64,000 nucleotides of DNA. It comes from Struthio camelus. Lineage: Eukaryota > Chordata > Aves > Struthioniformes > Struthionidae. The stretch is taken from positions 1,177,501 to 1,241,500 of the forward strand of contig NC_090953.1 in assembly GCF_040807025.1 (NCBI RefSeq), read 5' to 3'. The notes under the pieces were generated by a model. That model saw nothing but the letters and a program-made list of their open reading frames with translations, searched no databases and was not told the DNA's origin. How positions within the stretch are numbered: the stretch's first letter is position 1; the number at the start of each line of letters is the position of its first letter. The position numbers and the translations under genes were made by a program. Positions 36,301 to 50,800 of the stretch are shown here, piece by piece.

Positions 36301-39300
36301 AAAAAATGCCAGAGCAGCCAGATAAATTGTTGAGTACAAGAATACTCCAAGCCCAGCAACTAGGATCGCTCCTTCCTTCCAGCCAGTGGAAGTGTAATGG
36401 ATGTTACCAGGACTACAACACAGTCAATCAAAAATGCATTTACCCATCACATCTTCCTTCTTAAACAATAATAGCACGTACAACATAAAAAGATAATTTC
36501 ACTCTTCAGAACTTAGTAGTGTTGTGCTGACAACAGCCCGGCAGCAACCTGATGTACTTAAAAAAAAAAAAAAAAAAAAAAAAAAGAAAACCTCACAAAT
36601 GAACTTGTATTTCTTGTTTTTGTAGTTCCCACTTACCCCATGGCTGAGATTCAATGAGTTTAAGCTGTATACAAGCAGCAGCCTCATGATTCTCTCCTAT
36701 TTCTCGACACATACTGAAGCAAAGGGCTATCATGTTGTGCTTTTCACTGTCTCCTGGGCGGCAACGCTTGATGTAGTCTAGCAGAGCTGTCTTCAGTGTC
36801 CCACTCTGGTCAGAAGAAAGAATATCAGATTAAAGATTTGAAGAGCCTATTTTTTATTCATATTTTACTGCTCACAAGCAAATCTAGTCTGGTACAATTT
36901 TCCAAAAAGTCATTATTACACTACTTGAGGTTTCTTCACATTATTCTAAAATACAATGGAAGTATTAAATTTGGCGATATATCTGGGGACTACACTATGT
37001 CAGGTAAGAAAATCCAGTAGCTATGCATTCATTAATTTACATACAAATATCAAAATTAAGTTATTTTTGTGACAAATATTTGCTATTTTACAATTTTTAA
37101 AAACCCATTAAGTAGAACCAAAACAGGCCATGAAAACTACAAGCAACATTTCCGAGCTTAACCTTTCAGGACTGCTCTCATCGTAGTACTAAACTGCATT
37201 AGAACAAACATGTTCAACTAAAAACAGAATAAGATCCAGAATGAAGTCATTACTATAGAACCAGAGTAACACTTCCTACACTCCAGTAATTAAAATCTCC
37301 AAATAATTCCACCTTGCTTTGTAAATACCAGTTCCTGATGCTGAGACACAATTCTCGGAAAGTTTCTTCCCCCTACCACCCTTCACCTACTGGGTCTAAT
37401 TTCTTTCTCATGAGCACTTCAAAGTAATGTTTCTCGTGCAGCAATTCGAATACGTAGGTCATTTCATTGTATCGGCCAATTCCGGTTAGAAGACGAACCT
37501 GTGGAAGTAACAGTGTGAGTATGAAGCTTATCGTAAAGGAGAAGACTCTTCTCTCACAAGACACTCAGTACCTTGCTGGGGGGGGGGGGGGGGGGGGAAC
37601 CAGCACAAGGCAACACGGTGTTGCGCCAGCTGATGCAGCTGCATGGTACAGTGAGTTGCGCTGCATTAGGCAGACGCTCTCTTAAAGCCAAGGAGACTAT
37701 TTGGAAATGAACCTACTGCATCTTTTTTAAGGTAAGGACATCATTTTTACCAAATATAAACATGCAGTGGACTTTCTAGGCCCCTCAAAACATTCCTTCT
37801 TGCAATGACACCAATATATTGGGCACGTGTCAGACTTGAGGAGTCCTTTCCAGGCAGGACTAAAAGAGCATGGTATTACAAACCATCACATTTCACTAGC
37901 GGTTGAATTACTTTGAAATCTCCAGTCTAACCTACTACACCATTCCCACTTCATCATCCCACTACCTCTACCTCTGTTTTTCCAGAAAAGTCTTCTAATA
38001 GCCTCTATGATACAAAAATCCGTCAATCAGCACTCATGAACACCAGACCAAAGACCCACATTCAACTTCTAGAGACAGGCAGCCCAAGAACAGTGAACTA
38101 GAGGTGAAACACTGTATTCTACTCTCACGCATCTTACTCCCCCTACACTGCTCAAGATCACTAGTATTTCCTAACATACACATGACAGCCTTCGTATGGC
38201 ATCTGGATAAACATATATGTGGCCAAAGACACGTACCACAAGTCCATACTCTTCATTAGGTGCCAAATGTTCATCTGTGAGAAGCCGTGCTGCCTGGAGG
38301 ACTCTAGTGATTCCTTCCATGTGGCAAGTCAAACTAAAGCAATTATGGGCCAAAATCAGCAATTCTGTAACTGCAGAATACAAGAACACAAGTGTTTCAG
38401 TTAATAATCAACTTCCTCAGCTTATTACGTCTCTCCCCAAAACTGATCCCATCTCTGCACAGGACATAAAATCTCTCCAAGTTAAAAACAGCAGAACTGG
38501 ATTACAAGCAGGATTACAGCTTTTATAGTTATAACCTATGGAAATATAAGAAGTAACACTTTCTGTAACAGCGTGTGCTCAGTTTGGCTTTGCAATCTGT
38601 GGGAAAATCTGGGTTTTCTGGATCATTTTCTGAAATGTTATTTTATTCAACACACAGAATTTCCAACCCCCTTCACCAAAGGCTGACAGACAAATGTATA
38701 ATATATTAGCACCCCACCAGTCAGTTCCCCATTTGAAAAAGGAAGGCCACAAGTTTCACATCCGGATTTGAAAAAACATTCGTAACTTCCATACACTAAA
38801 CACTTTACTACATTCCATCTTCCGCGAAAGGCCTGATCTAATATTGTAAAGCAATCGTGACATAGTGGAGTCCCAGATCATACTCTCAGCACCATGCGAT
38901 TCACTTAATTTAAAAAAAAGTACTACCTGAACTGGTACACAACTTATTTGAAAATGCAGATTTTGTAAAGAATATGCTAAACTTCACAAAGCTATACAAG
39001 ACATTTTGAAATAAACTGATTATACCTCTATGTGCGAAAAGGCTGTACAATAACATATAGACTTCAAAGAAAGGTAGAGTATTCCAACACAACCTGTTAC
39101 TTCCCAACGTTGTTTCTTCTGAGTTCCTTCTCCTAACTTTTAGTAAGCCGTACATGAAAATACTAATATCCATTTTACACTGTATGACATAACAGAACAA
39201 AATAAGGGGAAAAGCTGTCCCCTTGCTAGTCCCTGTGCCGACAACAGGGCAAATCTGCTAGGGATGTAAAGACTACAAGAAACGTGAAATGGCATTTTTA

Positions 39301-42300
39301 ATTATCTGTTTTCCTCAAAAAGGTTTTCACATTTCCAGTATTATAGCTGGAATCTAATGCAACAGTTTCAACCCTAACTTCAGCCATGTTTTCATTTCTA
39401 AAGAAGGTGTTTTAGAAGATGCTCTTTCTCACCACCCTGGATAAAAAAAGTATGGGAAGTTCTCCAGTTCTCCTTTTGTTAGTATTCAGGAGACAATTCA
39501 TGCTCAAATCATATCCTCAGAGTTGCATTTCTCATAATAAGTCTTTTGAAAAATCAATCTAAATAAATCAGTAAAATATCTCCTCTGCCAAAAATTCCTT
39601 CGCTGCATTTTGTAAATCTAATTACATCTCCCTGATATATACAGCTACCAAGTGTCCAAGGGACTTTAGAAACAAAAGACCTAGAAAGTTAATTTAATAA
39701 ATCAAGTTACATCCCGTATTATTTGCTATTTACTTACTGCATGATAGTTCCCCACGTGGCACAGAAGAAATTTTATCCAATAATTTCATGCCAACCAATG
39801 TATGATCTCTGCACAGCTTAGCCAGCTGTAGGAATGCCTGACTCTCAACTGCAGGGTTCAAAACCTGTTTTTGTCCTGTGTGTACACACAGAGAGAGAGC
39901 TATGTCACAAGTGCTGGATATTCAGGAGAGGTTAGCAACATTAACAGAAAAAAATATAAACAATATAACCTCAGTCTGGAGACCGACCTAGGACTTGAAC
40001 TAAAATCATTCCAAAGACGCTTTTGATCTTACTGCTTTAATTTAAGAAACAGATACTATTTCTTGCCAATTCAATCCAGTGCAATTCTATTGAACAATGG
40101 TATTGTTACTGTCACTAAGGCTACTATTTCACAAATCTAATAGGTTGCTGCTGCTGAAAAGAGGAGCAGTTTCCTCTCCCTTACACAGCACAATTCTAAC
40201 CCATCCCTTGCAGTGGCTCTGACACTCATGCTCTTCCATGAACCAGTGTGAGTCACTAACTCAGCAGAAGTCTTTTCTGCTGGTTAGTAAGTTGAATCTT
40301 CTGAAGGAGGTGCAACAGACCATCTGAGCTAATGCAAGTGAACTGATGCGAGGTGAGCAGCAAGAGCGCAAGGCTGCAAGTGAGGGGGGGCAGAGAACGG
40401 CACACCTGGTCTCATGAATCTCAACCCTATGGCTCTTTGTTTTGCAAGGAACTTTAACTTTGTCGCAACAATAACTACAAAGTTACTCAGTTTAAAAAAG
40501 CGCTTCATATAAATTCTCACTGTGTTGAAGAACATCTTCTCTGATTTCACAATGAAGAAAAAAAAGGAAAATCTTTGGGCCATGCTTTTTTACAAAGAAG
40601 TTAACATGAGTCTTTCCAAGTCAGATGATGTGAGGTTGAAAAGACCGTGATTAAAAAACCAAAACAGCACTTCTTTTTTACCATTAAATTTAGATCCATT
40701 AAGAATAAAGCCGTAATTATTGCAATACCACACTGGACACAAAACAAGCAACTAAAAATAAATGTTCGCATAAGGCTCTATAATGCTGCTGAAAACGTTA
40801 ACTATGATACTTAGGGCTCAATGAGAGCAAGCACTTTTTTCGGATACACAAACATCGTACTTACAAACCAAAAAAGCTGAAATGTAAGATCAGGCCCAGT
40901 TACTACCTTTCCCTTCTGAAGACACCAACAATTCCTGCATGATTTCCTCAGCCACCAGCTCTGCCACAGTTTCAGGCTGGAGACCCTGTGTGGTGACGAA
41001 TGCCTGAGCTTTCTTGCATCTGTCTGGCTGGTGGGATGACAGAATCGCTCGAAGCACTTTTTCAGGGTCACAGGCTGACATTTCACTGTAGGAGCAGTTC
41101 AGTTCCTAAGAAACATACGTACATTCAGAGGAAGCTACACAGCTAAAATTCCAGTGACAGAATGCATATTGACCAACAGCACGCCATCTTACTGATGATG
41201 TAGAAAGGGAGTTGAGGAGAAACTCAGATAAAACTCAGTTTCAAAAGATGTCAATACAACCTGTCCTTACACTAGTTAACAGTGCCTTCATCTGCATATC
41301 TTCAGTATTAATGCTCTCCGGCTCCAGACGGCATGTAAGCACTTACTATTTGAAGGTTAGTGCTGAGCTGTTGTCCTGGACAGAGATGCCTTCCCAAACT
41401 AAACATTAACATTTAAAATAGCTAAAAGCAAGAGGAGAATCTACACTTCCTCCCAAGCCAAGAATTGTGTTTTATTACATAACGGTTTCACTTATCAGGT
41501 TACTTTTCTTGATCTCTACATACCACAAATTCTCAGTGCAAAAGATACTCTATTTTTTGCACTTGCTGCATTTGGAAGGGGAACTGGTGAGGCTCTGAAA
41601 ACGCTCCACAGCTAGCCTGCTATAACATATTACAACATTACAAATTTACAAATTAAACTAAAAATGTAACTCAAACACAGCGATAGACTCAGTGATCTAA
41701 TAATTCAAAAGCGTGGCCATCCACCTTCAGAGAAGTCTAGGGGTAGTACAAGAAGGAAACAAGCCATTCATACAACTAATTCTTCCCTAGCTCAAACCTA
41801 AAGTACTCACTCTGAACATTCAAGACTTGAAAAACACTGCAGAAAAACCTAAGAACCTCTGCAAACAAGATGACACTAATACTTTCAGCACACATCCTCT
41901 GGCAAAACAGCAGAGCTGGGCTGCAGGCAATCACAAAGGCTGTGAAACAGGAGGCAGCAAGAAATATAGTCTGCTACTGCTCTTATTGCTGTCTGGGCCA
42001 AACCACTGGGGACTAACTAGGCACTGCTCTGAGCAGCCTTTGGGTAAAGAGCTGCCACAGTGTAGAGCCTGCAGAGCACTTCTGTGCTAGAACTCCTAAT
42101 GCAGCTGCGATCTCTTCTGAATCACTGGTGAGTATGAAGGCATTCCAACACAAAGGCCTAAAGCAAGGTACTGGACGAACAACATATTTTTGAAGGATTA
42201 TAAAAAAGGCACATTAAAGGGACACATTCAAGAGGCTGGAATCTGGCTTAGTGGAGCAAGGTGAGGGGGTAGGGAAGAATCTAGGAGCCGAGTTCCTTTC

Positions 42301-44834
42301 AACACTTATTACCTAGGATGCACCTGGCCATTAACCCACGCAAAGGCTTGGTAATTTCTCCCTCCTAAGCTTTTTTCAGTCAGCTGCTGAACACTTTAGT
42401 CAACGCTCTCTGTCCTTTCCTCCACAAACCTCTGCAGCCCAGCTTAAGCCACTACTGTTCCTCCTGTAATGCTATTAGATACACACCTTAGAAAGCTCAT
42501 ATAAGCAGAGAACCTGTCTACAGTAGTTTCTCCCATGGACACATTCATCTATGAGAGTCTTCAGACTGATAACAACAGGATCATCTGGAGGAGCCACAAT
42601 GTGTGTCCAGTCTTCTAAGCTTGATGCTGGAAACAAAAATACAATAATTTCCTTTCTTATTAAGGCAGAGAATAATAATAAGGTGTATACCTGAAGAAAG
42701 ACTCCACAGATCTGTAGCAAATATGCAATAGTTTCTCAGTCCTTGAAGACTGAACTCATGGCAGCTGTGAATTTTTTGGTCAAGTTTTAGAGTGTAAACA
42801 ACGTGACAGAACACAAACGCTCCAAAATATTCATAAAAATATCTCAGATGCAAAATTCCTAAGAATAAGAGAGCGAGTATATGCACTGAGCAGTCTTATG
42901 GCTCAGGCTTCATTTATTCTAGTCTATTCAGCCTCATCATACCTGTTAATTTTAGAAAGTAATTTTCCAGTTGACGGCTCTTATTTAGACTTATATATAT
43001 CTGCACAGTACTTTACACACAAACGCCATTAGCTTCAGCCTTACTGCAAATAAGAAAGACTAACACCACTATAATGTACAAAGAGTCCAGAGAAATACAT
43101 TAATTAAAATTCTTCCCATGTTTCAGCTCTAGAAAGACATTCAAGATTTACTACAGCGTGTATTCCAAAAGCAGGATCATAAATAATTACAGAACTGTAC
43201 AATACTACTTTACCTGAACTGAATTGTGATCTACAAAAAATTAATGTTTAAGAGATTACAGAAACTGTATAAAGAAACACTCCGCTTGAAGCACATACAG
43301 CCAATGTCTATCACAAAGCTTCAAATTCCTTTCAACAGAGGATTTATGAACCAAGTCAATAACTCACCGTCAGGAAGACCCTACCTCCTGCAGAGATTTT
43401 GGGCAAAACAACACTGTAACAAAAGAGGAAGAATCCAGTGGAACCCTGACAGCGGTACTATCTGTCAAGTGGCTGAACTGGTTAAGTGTTACTTACTGCT
43501 TGGGACTCTGCTTGGCTGAGATGCACTGTTCTCATCTGTCTTCTCTCTCGCTAAGAGGATAGTCTGAATATCTGCGTGTAAATTGTCTAGACCAGCCTCC
43601 CCTGAGGCCAGAGCTCTGCAGTGCAATACTAGTGAAACATCTCTGTTGTAGAACTGGAAATAGTGACAAACTCGGCTGGCTTCATGGACACTTCCTTCAT
43701 CAAGAAGGCGTCCAATTAGAAACTTGAGTGATTCCTCTTCATCGTTAGTCAGGGTCTGTTGAGATTCTCTGAACGCAAAGCCCTCTAGCTTTAAGTATTT
43801 TGGCGTGTTCAGAACAGGCAGCTTTGAAAAAGAAAACTCCTTAGCTAAGTTATCAAAGGTGAGATCCTTGTTCACTAAAACATGGCAGGCAAATCTCGAT
43901 TTGCTTGACTCCTCATAGGTGGATAAGGTTTGCTGTGTGATGCGACAAATCCAGATCTGCTTCTCTATTTCTTCTAATTTATCCAGTGACACTGAGTCAT
44001 TCCCAGCTAGCCAATGGCCAGCTAGGGTAAGCAACAGATGTCTCTCCATAATGGCGTTCATCTTCTCATGAGCGGAAGATTCAAACACTGTGTTTGCCTG
44101 ATTCAAAAAGAAATCTGATGCAGCTCTTCTGGAGATGGAATTCTTCATGAAGCTGTCATTACATTTTTTCCAGAATTCAATTCTTGTCTGGTTTTGATGC
44201 CACTGTCCAGTATCTCTTAACAGATGTAGATCTCTTAGAACCTGCAAAATTCATAGAAGGTTTGAACAATACTTTCACAGTTATTGATAAGTACTCAAAT
44301 ATTTCAAAAGTATATAGACTGAATGGCCGGAATATTACAAAAATGAATTCAGATTACTGTCCCAATATGTAACAAGTACATCTGCTTTTCTCACCAAATA
44401 AAACTGGTTGTATACAACGAGTAAAAAAACTGCAAGAGAAAAGAGAGAACTCCACTGTCCTTTGGAGCCTAGCCACTTGCAGCCAACTTTTTTATTGTGT
44501 TTGCATTTCAAATAGAAAGTGTTTTGAAGAGAATTTGTGTTTTGGAAAAGCTGAGAAGTAACATTCTTAATACTGCCAACAATAGCAGTATTAAGTATCA
44601 TTATTTAACTATACTGTACCTCCTGGGTAACGACATTGTCCACGGGCAATTCAGCTAATTCTGCTACCTTCCGAGCCAGCGAGAACATTCCTTTCTCTTG
44701 TAGCTGCTCTAGAATTGATCTGCACTCATTCTGAAATGTCTCTGTATTGTAACTGGTTAGGATGGAGCGATTAATTGATATGGATGAATCCTGCAGGGTC
44801 TCGCTGAGTGCACAAAGTTTCTTCACATACGGGC
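33307..44834 (-). CDS. SPG11: SPG11 coding exons, block 3 (12 exons, C-terminal domain)
   Basis: In transcript order: 44620-44834, 43497-44241, 42487-42626, 40907-41105, 39738-39875, 38237-38370, 37391-37498, 36637-36805, 35633-35721, 34897-35052, 33902-34053 and 33307-33487 (stop TAG at 33307-33309). The 745-bp exon at 43497-44241 is the largest. It carries RHLLLTLAGHWLAGNDSV, KQIWICRITQQTLS and EASRVCHYFQFYNRDVSLVL. From GRNYCRQVLCLYELSK onward the sequence matches the Spatacsin C-terminal domain: CHMEGITRVLQAARLLTDEH, GIGRYNEMTYVFELLHEKHY, AEAYDFVPDWAE and FNYLEEFKQQRLLKPS. For the 37391 exon I chose the CCA|GTAGGT donor over the GTAG|GTGAAG one four bases further, because only the former keeps the frame (DP|SGTLKTALLDY). 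Confidence 0.95.
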
Positions 44835-47800
44835 CTGTTTTAAAAGAGTATAAACAATTAAAGGCAGTTAGTTTTTAAACCCAAGGAAATTCTGTTACTT
44901 ATTTCAGCATGCAACCTGGCCAGAGGAGTGCAGATTTAACATTCTAAAGCTTTCCCAGGACTGCAAATATATTCTTAACCTGCAACCAAAATACTTTTGT
45001 AGATTGCCTGTGCATTCCTCATCAATACACACTTGCCCTTAATTGTTCTCCCAAATAAAATTACATGCAATTACATGTTATCCACTGCAATTCACTGTAA
45101 GGATCAATTCTTGTTACATGAATTCCTACACAAGAATAAAATACTGCAAATAGACTTAAAGTAAACACTTTTAATCATTCCAAACTATCCTGTGTGGTCA
45201 TTGGGTTAAAGCAGTAAGATCATCTAGTAGAGGAGGTGATATTTACCATCAAGTAGAAGATTATTTGCTGCAGCAAACAGCTGTAAGATTTTTCCCAATT
45301 CATATTCCGTTCTACAGTGCTGCATCATCAATTCAAGAAGGAACAACGCTTGCGACTCCAACCATTGCACAGGTAACTGTGAAGGTGTTGGTTCATCTGC
45401 TGTTTTCAGCTGTGTATATGAAAAGATTTTTAAAGCTCTGGGAGGGGCGGGGGGGATTGCAAGTATATTCTGCAGCAAATATACAGATTCATTTCTATCC
45501 ATTTTGGTGAGATCACACTAGAAATCAGAAGTGTACCAAACGTAACTCCTCTAACAAATGAACGGCATCCCCAAGGTGGCACTGATCCATCACTGATATA
45601 TGTGTTTGCCTTTAATCTGAAAGTAGTAGATTTTATGAGAGGGTAACCACCAATTACTCCTGGTACAAGTAATCTCCTGGAGCAGATAAAAGATGCAAAG
45701 ATCAGAAATGGGTAGATAAAATAAATTGTTAGATTCTAACAGCTCTTGCCATATAGCTGTATGCTTTATAAGCATATCCATTGTGTATATCGAAGGGCAC
45801 ACAGGGAAACTGATCTAGTCTTAGCTCGAATTGCAGGAAGTAAAACAACCAACCACTAATGACACGGAATGTTAGTCACTAAGACATTCAGTAAATTAGA
45901 AAACGGCGATGGAAGGGAAAGAACCAAAACAATTTGTGAAAATATCTGCATGAAACAAACAAGGAACAGAGCAGGGAACCACTTCAGTCCTGTTAAAAAT
46001 CAACTGCTGAATCCATGTTTTAATTGGATTGCATAACTGTAATTCAGTTCACTGAGCTGTTTTCAAAGTCAAGTCTACACAGTTTCTGATAACTGTCAAA
46101 ACTACAGCAGCATCAAAGCTCCTTTCAGAAACTTCGGAACATATTCAAGAACAGTTGTTTGTCGTGAATGGATATTCTCTGTAAGATACCGGTTTATCAG
46201 CACAATATTCATTCGCTCTAGTCAATGCGGAACAGAGACTATCCCACATTTACTCACCGCAAGTAATTCAATTTGCCACCAGTGAGTGGTCCTGCTTGAG
46301 TCCGTGCCACCCCTCACATAAAGTAAACTGCTCACACAGGGTGGACAAAACGTATTTCAGCCTGCCCATATCAACTTAAAACTAAACGATTTTAAAAAAT
46401 GCAAGGCAGGTATTGAACAAATGGTCAAAAACATTTTTCCATCAATTGCCAGGAATAAAAAGAATCTGCTGAAAACAGTTACTCCACAGGTTAGCTCCTA
46501 GACTATTCTAAGCCTACCCTTTTTCGTTATTTTCATATATGACATTGGATGTCTATCACATTCTAACACGAGAAGACCTAGGCAAAGACATTTACAGAAA
46601 AGGAATTCTGCTTACTTCCGTGAGACTTGTCTGAAACTTGTCCAGTTTGGTTTTAGCTTCAATGTATTTTTTGCAGTCCATACATAGTTCATACATCTCC
46701 AGGATGTACAGTAAAGGGGAATCCTTTAAGATACAAAAACAGGCCGTAATTCTTTTCGGAAAGTACATCAATAAATTAAGAATTTGTGTTCCTCAGTGCC
46801 AGAACAATGAAGTTTTATTTAAAATAGCATGCAAGCTTGATGTACGATTTGCACATTTGTAATAGTTGCAAGAACTTCCATCCAAAGATTTTCTTATTTG
46901 GCCAGGACTTTTCATGGATTACTCACAAGCTATCCAAGCTAAAAATAGCAAGCCAGAGTGGGAATCTACAGGCAACCTCCTCTCCAAGGAAGACTTGAGA
47001 TACAGTCACGGATACTGCTAAAAAGACGTGACCTTACCTTTAAAAAGAGCTGGAAGCCATTTATCAGTGTTTTACTTTTTCCCTTTCTTAAAAACACCTT
47101 CCAGATAATTGATAAGTCATGAAGATCCCATTCATGATTTTCTACTGAGCTTTGAATATGGTTTGTTGCTTCAGCTCTGGTAACATTATCCACGGTAGTA
47201 ATTATCCAAACACAGAGACAACGAATAATGTTGGCATCCTGCCAAAGGGACAAAAACAATGGCTTCATAATAACCAGAAGACAAATGTTACCTCATTATA
47301 CATCACTTGACCAAAATGTCATCGTAATCACAACAATTATCAGACTTGAGAAAAACTTGATGAATGCAACCTACATATTTACCATTTCACACAATTACGT
47401 GCAATAAAAATGTCTAAATTGTCACTTACTTACTATTTATACATCTAGAAGATAAATAACTTAATTAATACTCACTTGAAAACATGCTGCTAATACACTC
47501 AGAAAGGGAGCAAGATGCCTCATTCCTTCAGTCAAAAGGTAACATGAAGGGTTGGAGTTCCCCTGACATTGAAAAAGGATTTGGAACAGGCTATCCACAT
47601 TTTTGCTCTCGGACATACTGGTAGCACCGCTCTGAGGACTGCCTGCATCAGGGCACAAAAACGGTAACTTCTCCAATGCCAGTGTCAAGTGATCTTGTAA
47701 AATGGGAGTGAAATCTTGAAGGATAGAAATGACCTGGGAAAACAGAATCAAAAGCATCTGTACAGAGCTAGATTCAAAGAGAATGAGGAGGAGGCGGCAG

Positions 47801-50800
47801 GAAGTATTAAGTACTTGCAGAAAAGTCAAACAAAACATTCTTCAAATTTTTTAGTACATTTCTGGAGAGCTAGAGAGCAAGAAGTGTTCTGCGGGTGTGA
47901 ATTATTATAATAAAATATCAAAATGCCTTCTTTCACATGAAGGTAAAATGCTTCCTAGTCACGTTCACTTTCATCCTCACTATATCTTGTACTGCTAACA
48001 ATGTATCACCAAAAGGAATTCTAGTGTCTGGTTATTTACTTCTAAAATTACGGCTTTTTCTTTTTTTAGACAGAGTAACAAAGAGATCCAAGTTAAAATT
48101 CCAGGCCTGTTGAGTATCATCTAAACTGGGATTTTACAGTTAGCTTTTTTAGTTTACTTTTTCTAAATTTCATTAATTTTTACATATTGGTAGTATTTTA
48201 TTACTTTTTAAATTATGCTCAATAACAAAAGTGAAAGATTCAGATTCTGAAATGCTTCCGTATCTTAACATAAAAGATTGACTTAACTTTTGAAAGGAAA
48301 GACGAGTTGCTTTATTATATGGAACACACGCCTCTCCAATACAAAAACTAGTAACTAAATGATTTTAAAAAACAAATTAAAATTACAAAAGCAATATGAA
48401 CATGTGATAATAATAAGTAAATTTAAAATGAAAATGAAGTCTCTTTTTGGCAAGTAGTTTTGTGTCCAATTCACCCGAAAGAGACACTGAAATCACTTCT
48501 CTCTGCTTTTTCCTGACTAACGATTAATAACAACAAATACAGTTTTTCAAATGGGGAGCTTTTTCCTAATCTCTTTTGATAGTTAGCTTTCATGCCCTTA
48601 GAAGCATTTTATTCCATTTGTTGAAGAATCAGTTCCCCCTTGAGTCAATTTTCTTCGACTTGCATTAGTAGGGAAAAGTACAAAAGTGGAGAAACCCAGC
48701 TGTAAAGGAATCACAAACAGGAGATACCAAACATCCTGAGACAAGTTCTAACTCAATGGTAACTGAGTAGGTTTCAATTTAATATTTTCCCTTCAATGTG
48801 ATATCCTTTCGTAAGATGAATACTTTTTTTTTCTTTTTCTTTTCTTTTTCTTTCTTTATCTCTCTCTCTTTTTTTTTTTTAAGACCAGCACTATCAAAGA
48901 GCGACCTTGCATGAAAATCTATCTTCATTTAGTATTACAGACAGTTAGCTTACCTCATCTGGTTGGTAGCTGTATAACTGGGTTTGGATGATGAACTGCA
49001 GCCAGTCGTTGGATTTAGCACATTCCTTTAGGTACGATGTACTCAGTCTGGTATTATGGAGTTTACAGAACTGCATTACCAAAGACCACTGCCTTCTAGA
49101 GTCATTAGACGTCCTGCATGGAATTTAAAGATAACTTTAATTCAGCGTTTCTGCTTTTACCTTCATATATCTAAAAGGAGAAAACAAAAAAATAAAAAAG
49201 GGAAAAAGAAGAGACATAAGAACAAGTCTTCGAGGCTCAGCTGTAGTGACACGATATTTGTATCAGACGTTAATAATTGTAAGCTGATCATATGGCCTGA
49301 GATCCACTGCCTACAAATGCCAACACAAGCACTTCCATTGACTTCACTATAGATTAGATCAGATTCCATTGCAGGAGCTTCCATGCTACACACTCCGTGC
49401 ACTCTCCTACTGAGGCAGGTACACTGACCAATCTTGAAAAGAGAAGCTTTGAAAATAATTCAACAATCTTTACTCCTAAGCCAGGGTGCTCCAAGAGTGC
49501 TGCGGAGCAGTAAGTTTTCAAATGCTGACTGCACTTCTGCATTCTCACCAATATACATCTATTATCTCCATCATCTGAAATACAAGGATTATATGCTAAA
49601 TTCAGATTCTGTTGTTCAGCTTACTGCAATAAAATACAAAGAGATTTCCTTAATAATGCCTGAACACACAAATGTTAAAATTAAACGTTCAGTGTCAATT
49701 TGTCAGCATAGAAACATTCTTAAATTGTATTGTACTCACTTCTTTATTCCTTGATGCTCAATTGCATCCCAAAAGGCTTCTTCTAAGCAGGTAAGAATTT
49801 CCGCTGCTGCTGCTTTTTCACCATCAGCCAATTTTGTTAACTTTTCAACTGTTTGAAAGAATATATTACTATTTCTGAAATGCTATTTTGGCAGAAATAT
49901 TTTCAAAGGTAGTGGAGTAAACAAGAAGCTCAAGTCCTATTAAGGTAAACACTTCAGTAAGCATGTCAAGTCAGGTACAAAGTGCCTACATGATTTTGGA
50001 ACAAGAATTTCAGCTTTCAAATCATCTAAACTTTTTTTTTTTTTTTTTTTTAAACAAGCCTGTTCTATAGTTCTAAACAACATATTTTTAGAACTATCAG
50101 GAAAATGGAAATTAATCCCACTAGTTTCCTAGTCAGGACAAAAAAACATTTATGGAACTGTGAATCCAACTTTCTAAAGTTATTCCTAGGACAAATCTAA
50201 TGTTTTTCCCGTTTCAAACATCTGATTTTAATACAGTCGTAAGACAGAATTCAAGTAAGAAAGAGAAAAGATTTGGTAATGTCCCTCTGTTTAATCCTCT
50301 GGTTATGTTACAACATTAAGATGCACCTTACTAAAACAGTACACTGAGCTGTTAGACAGCTGTCTGACTCTATCCATTAGAGACTACCGCAATTCTGACT
50401 GCTTATCATATTGCAGTCTTCCTGCCTCATTTGCTATGCCAGGTTCAAGCTGCACCTCGAAGATTAGTAAGAAGCAGCAACATAAGAACAGCAAAATTCT
50501 TAACTCTTCAAAGAATCATCTTACTCTTCTTGAGACATTAGGCACCATCTTTTAATCCCTCTCTGCTTCTCATCCCAATCAACGTATATTACCCAATTTT
50601 AAAACAAACAAAAGACACCCTTACCAAAAGATTCCTTTATTGGACTGTGCTGAGAGTCTTCATTTCTAGTTTTATAATTGAAAATTATGTTTGCAACTTT
50701 AATATCAACTCTGAGTTTGAGGCTGTCGAGACCAAGCAATTCTAGAAAACAAACACAGGCTGCTCCTATTGAAGGTATATGAAAGAAAGAAAGGGCTAAA

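Noticed and set aside
37387-37390. Alternative donor GTAG|GTGAAG for the SPG11 exon 37391-37498
   Set aside because: Using it shifts the next exon out of the spatacsin frame; CCA|GTAGGT keeps it.
43489-44247. 252-codon minus-strand frame as a stand-alone intronless gene
   Set aside because: It is the single large coding exon of SPG11 (43497-44241) extended a few codons past both splice sites.
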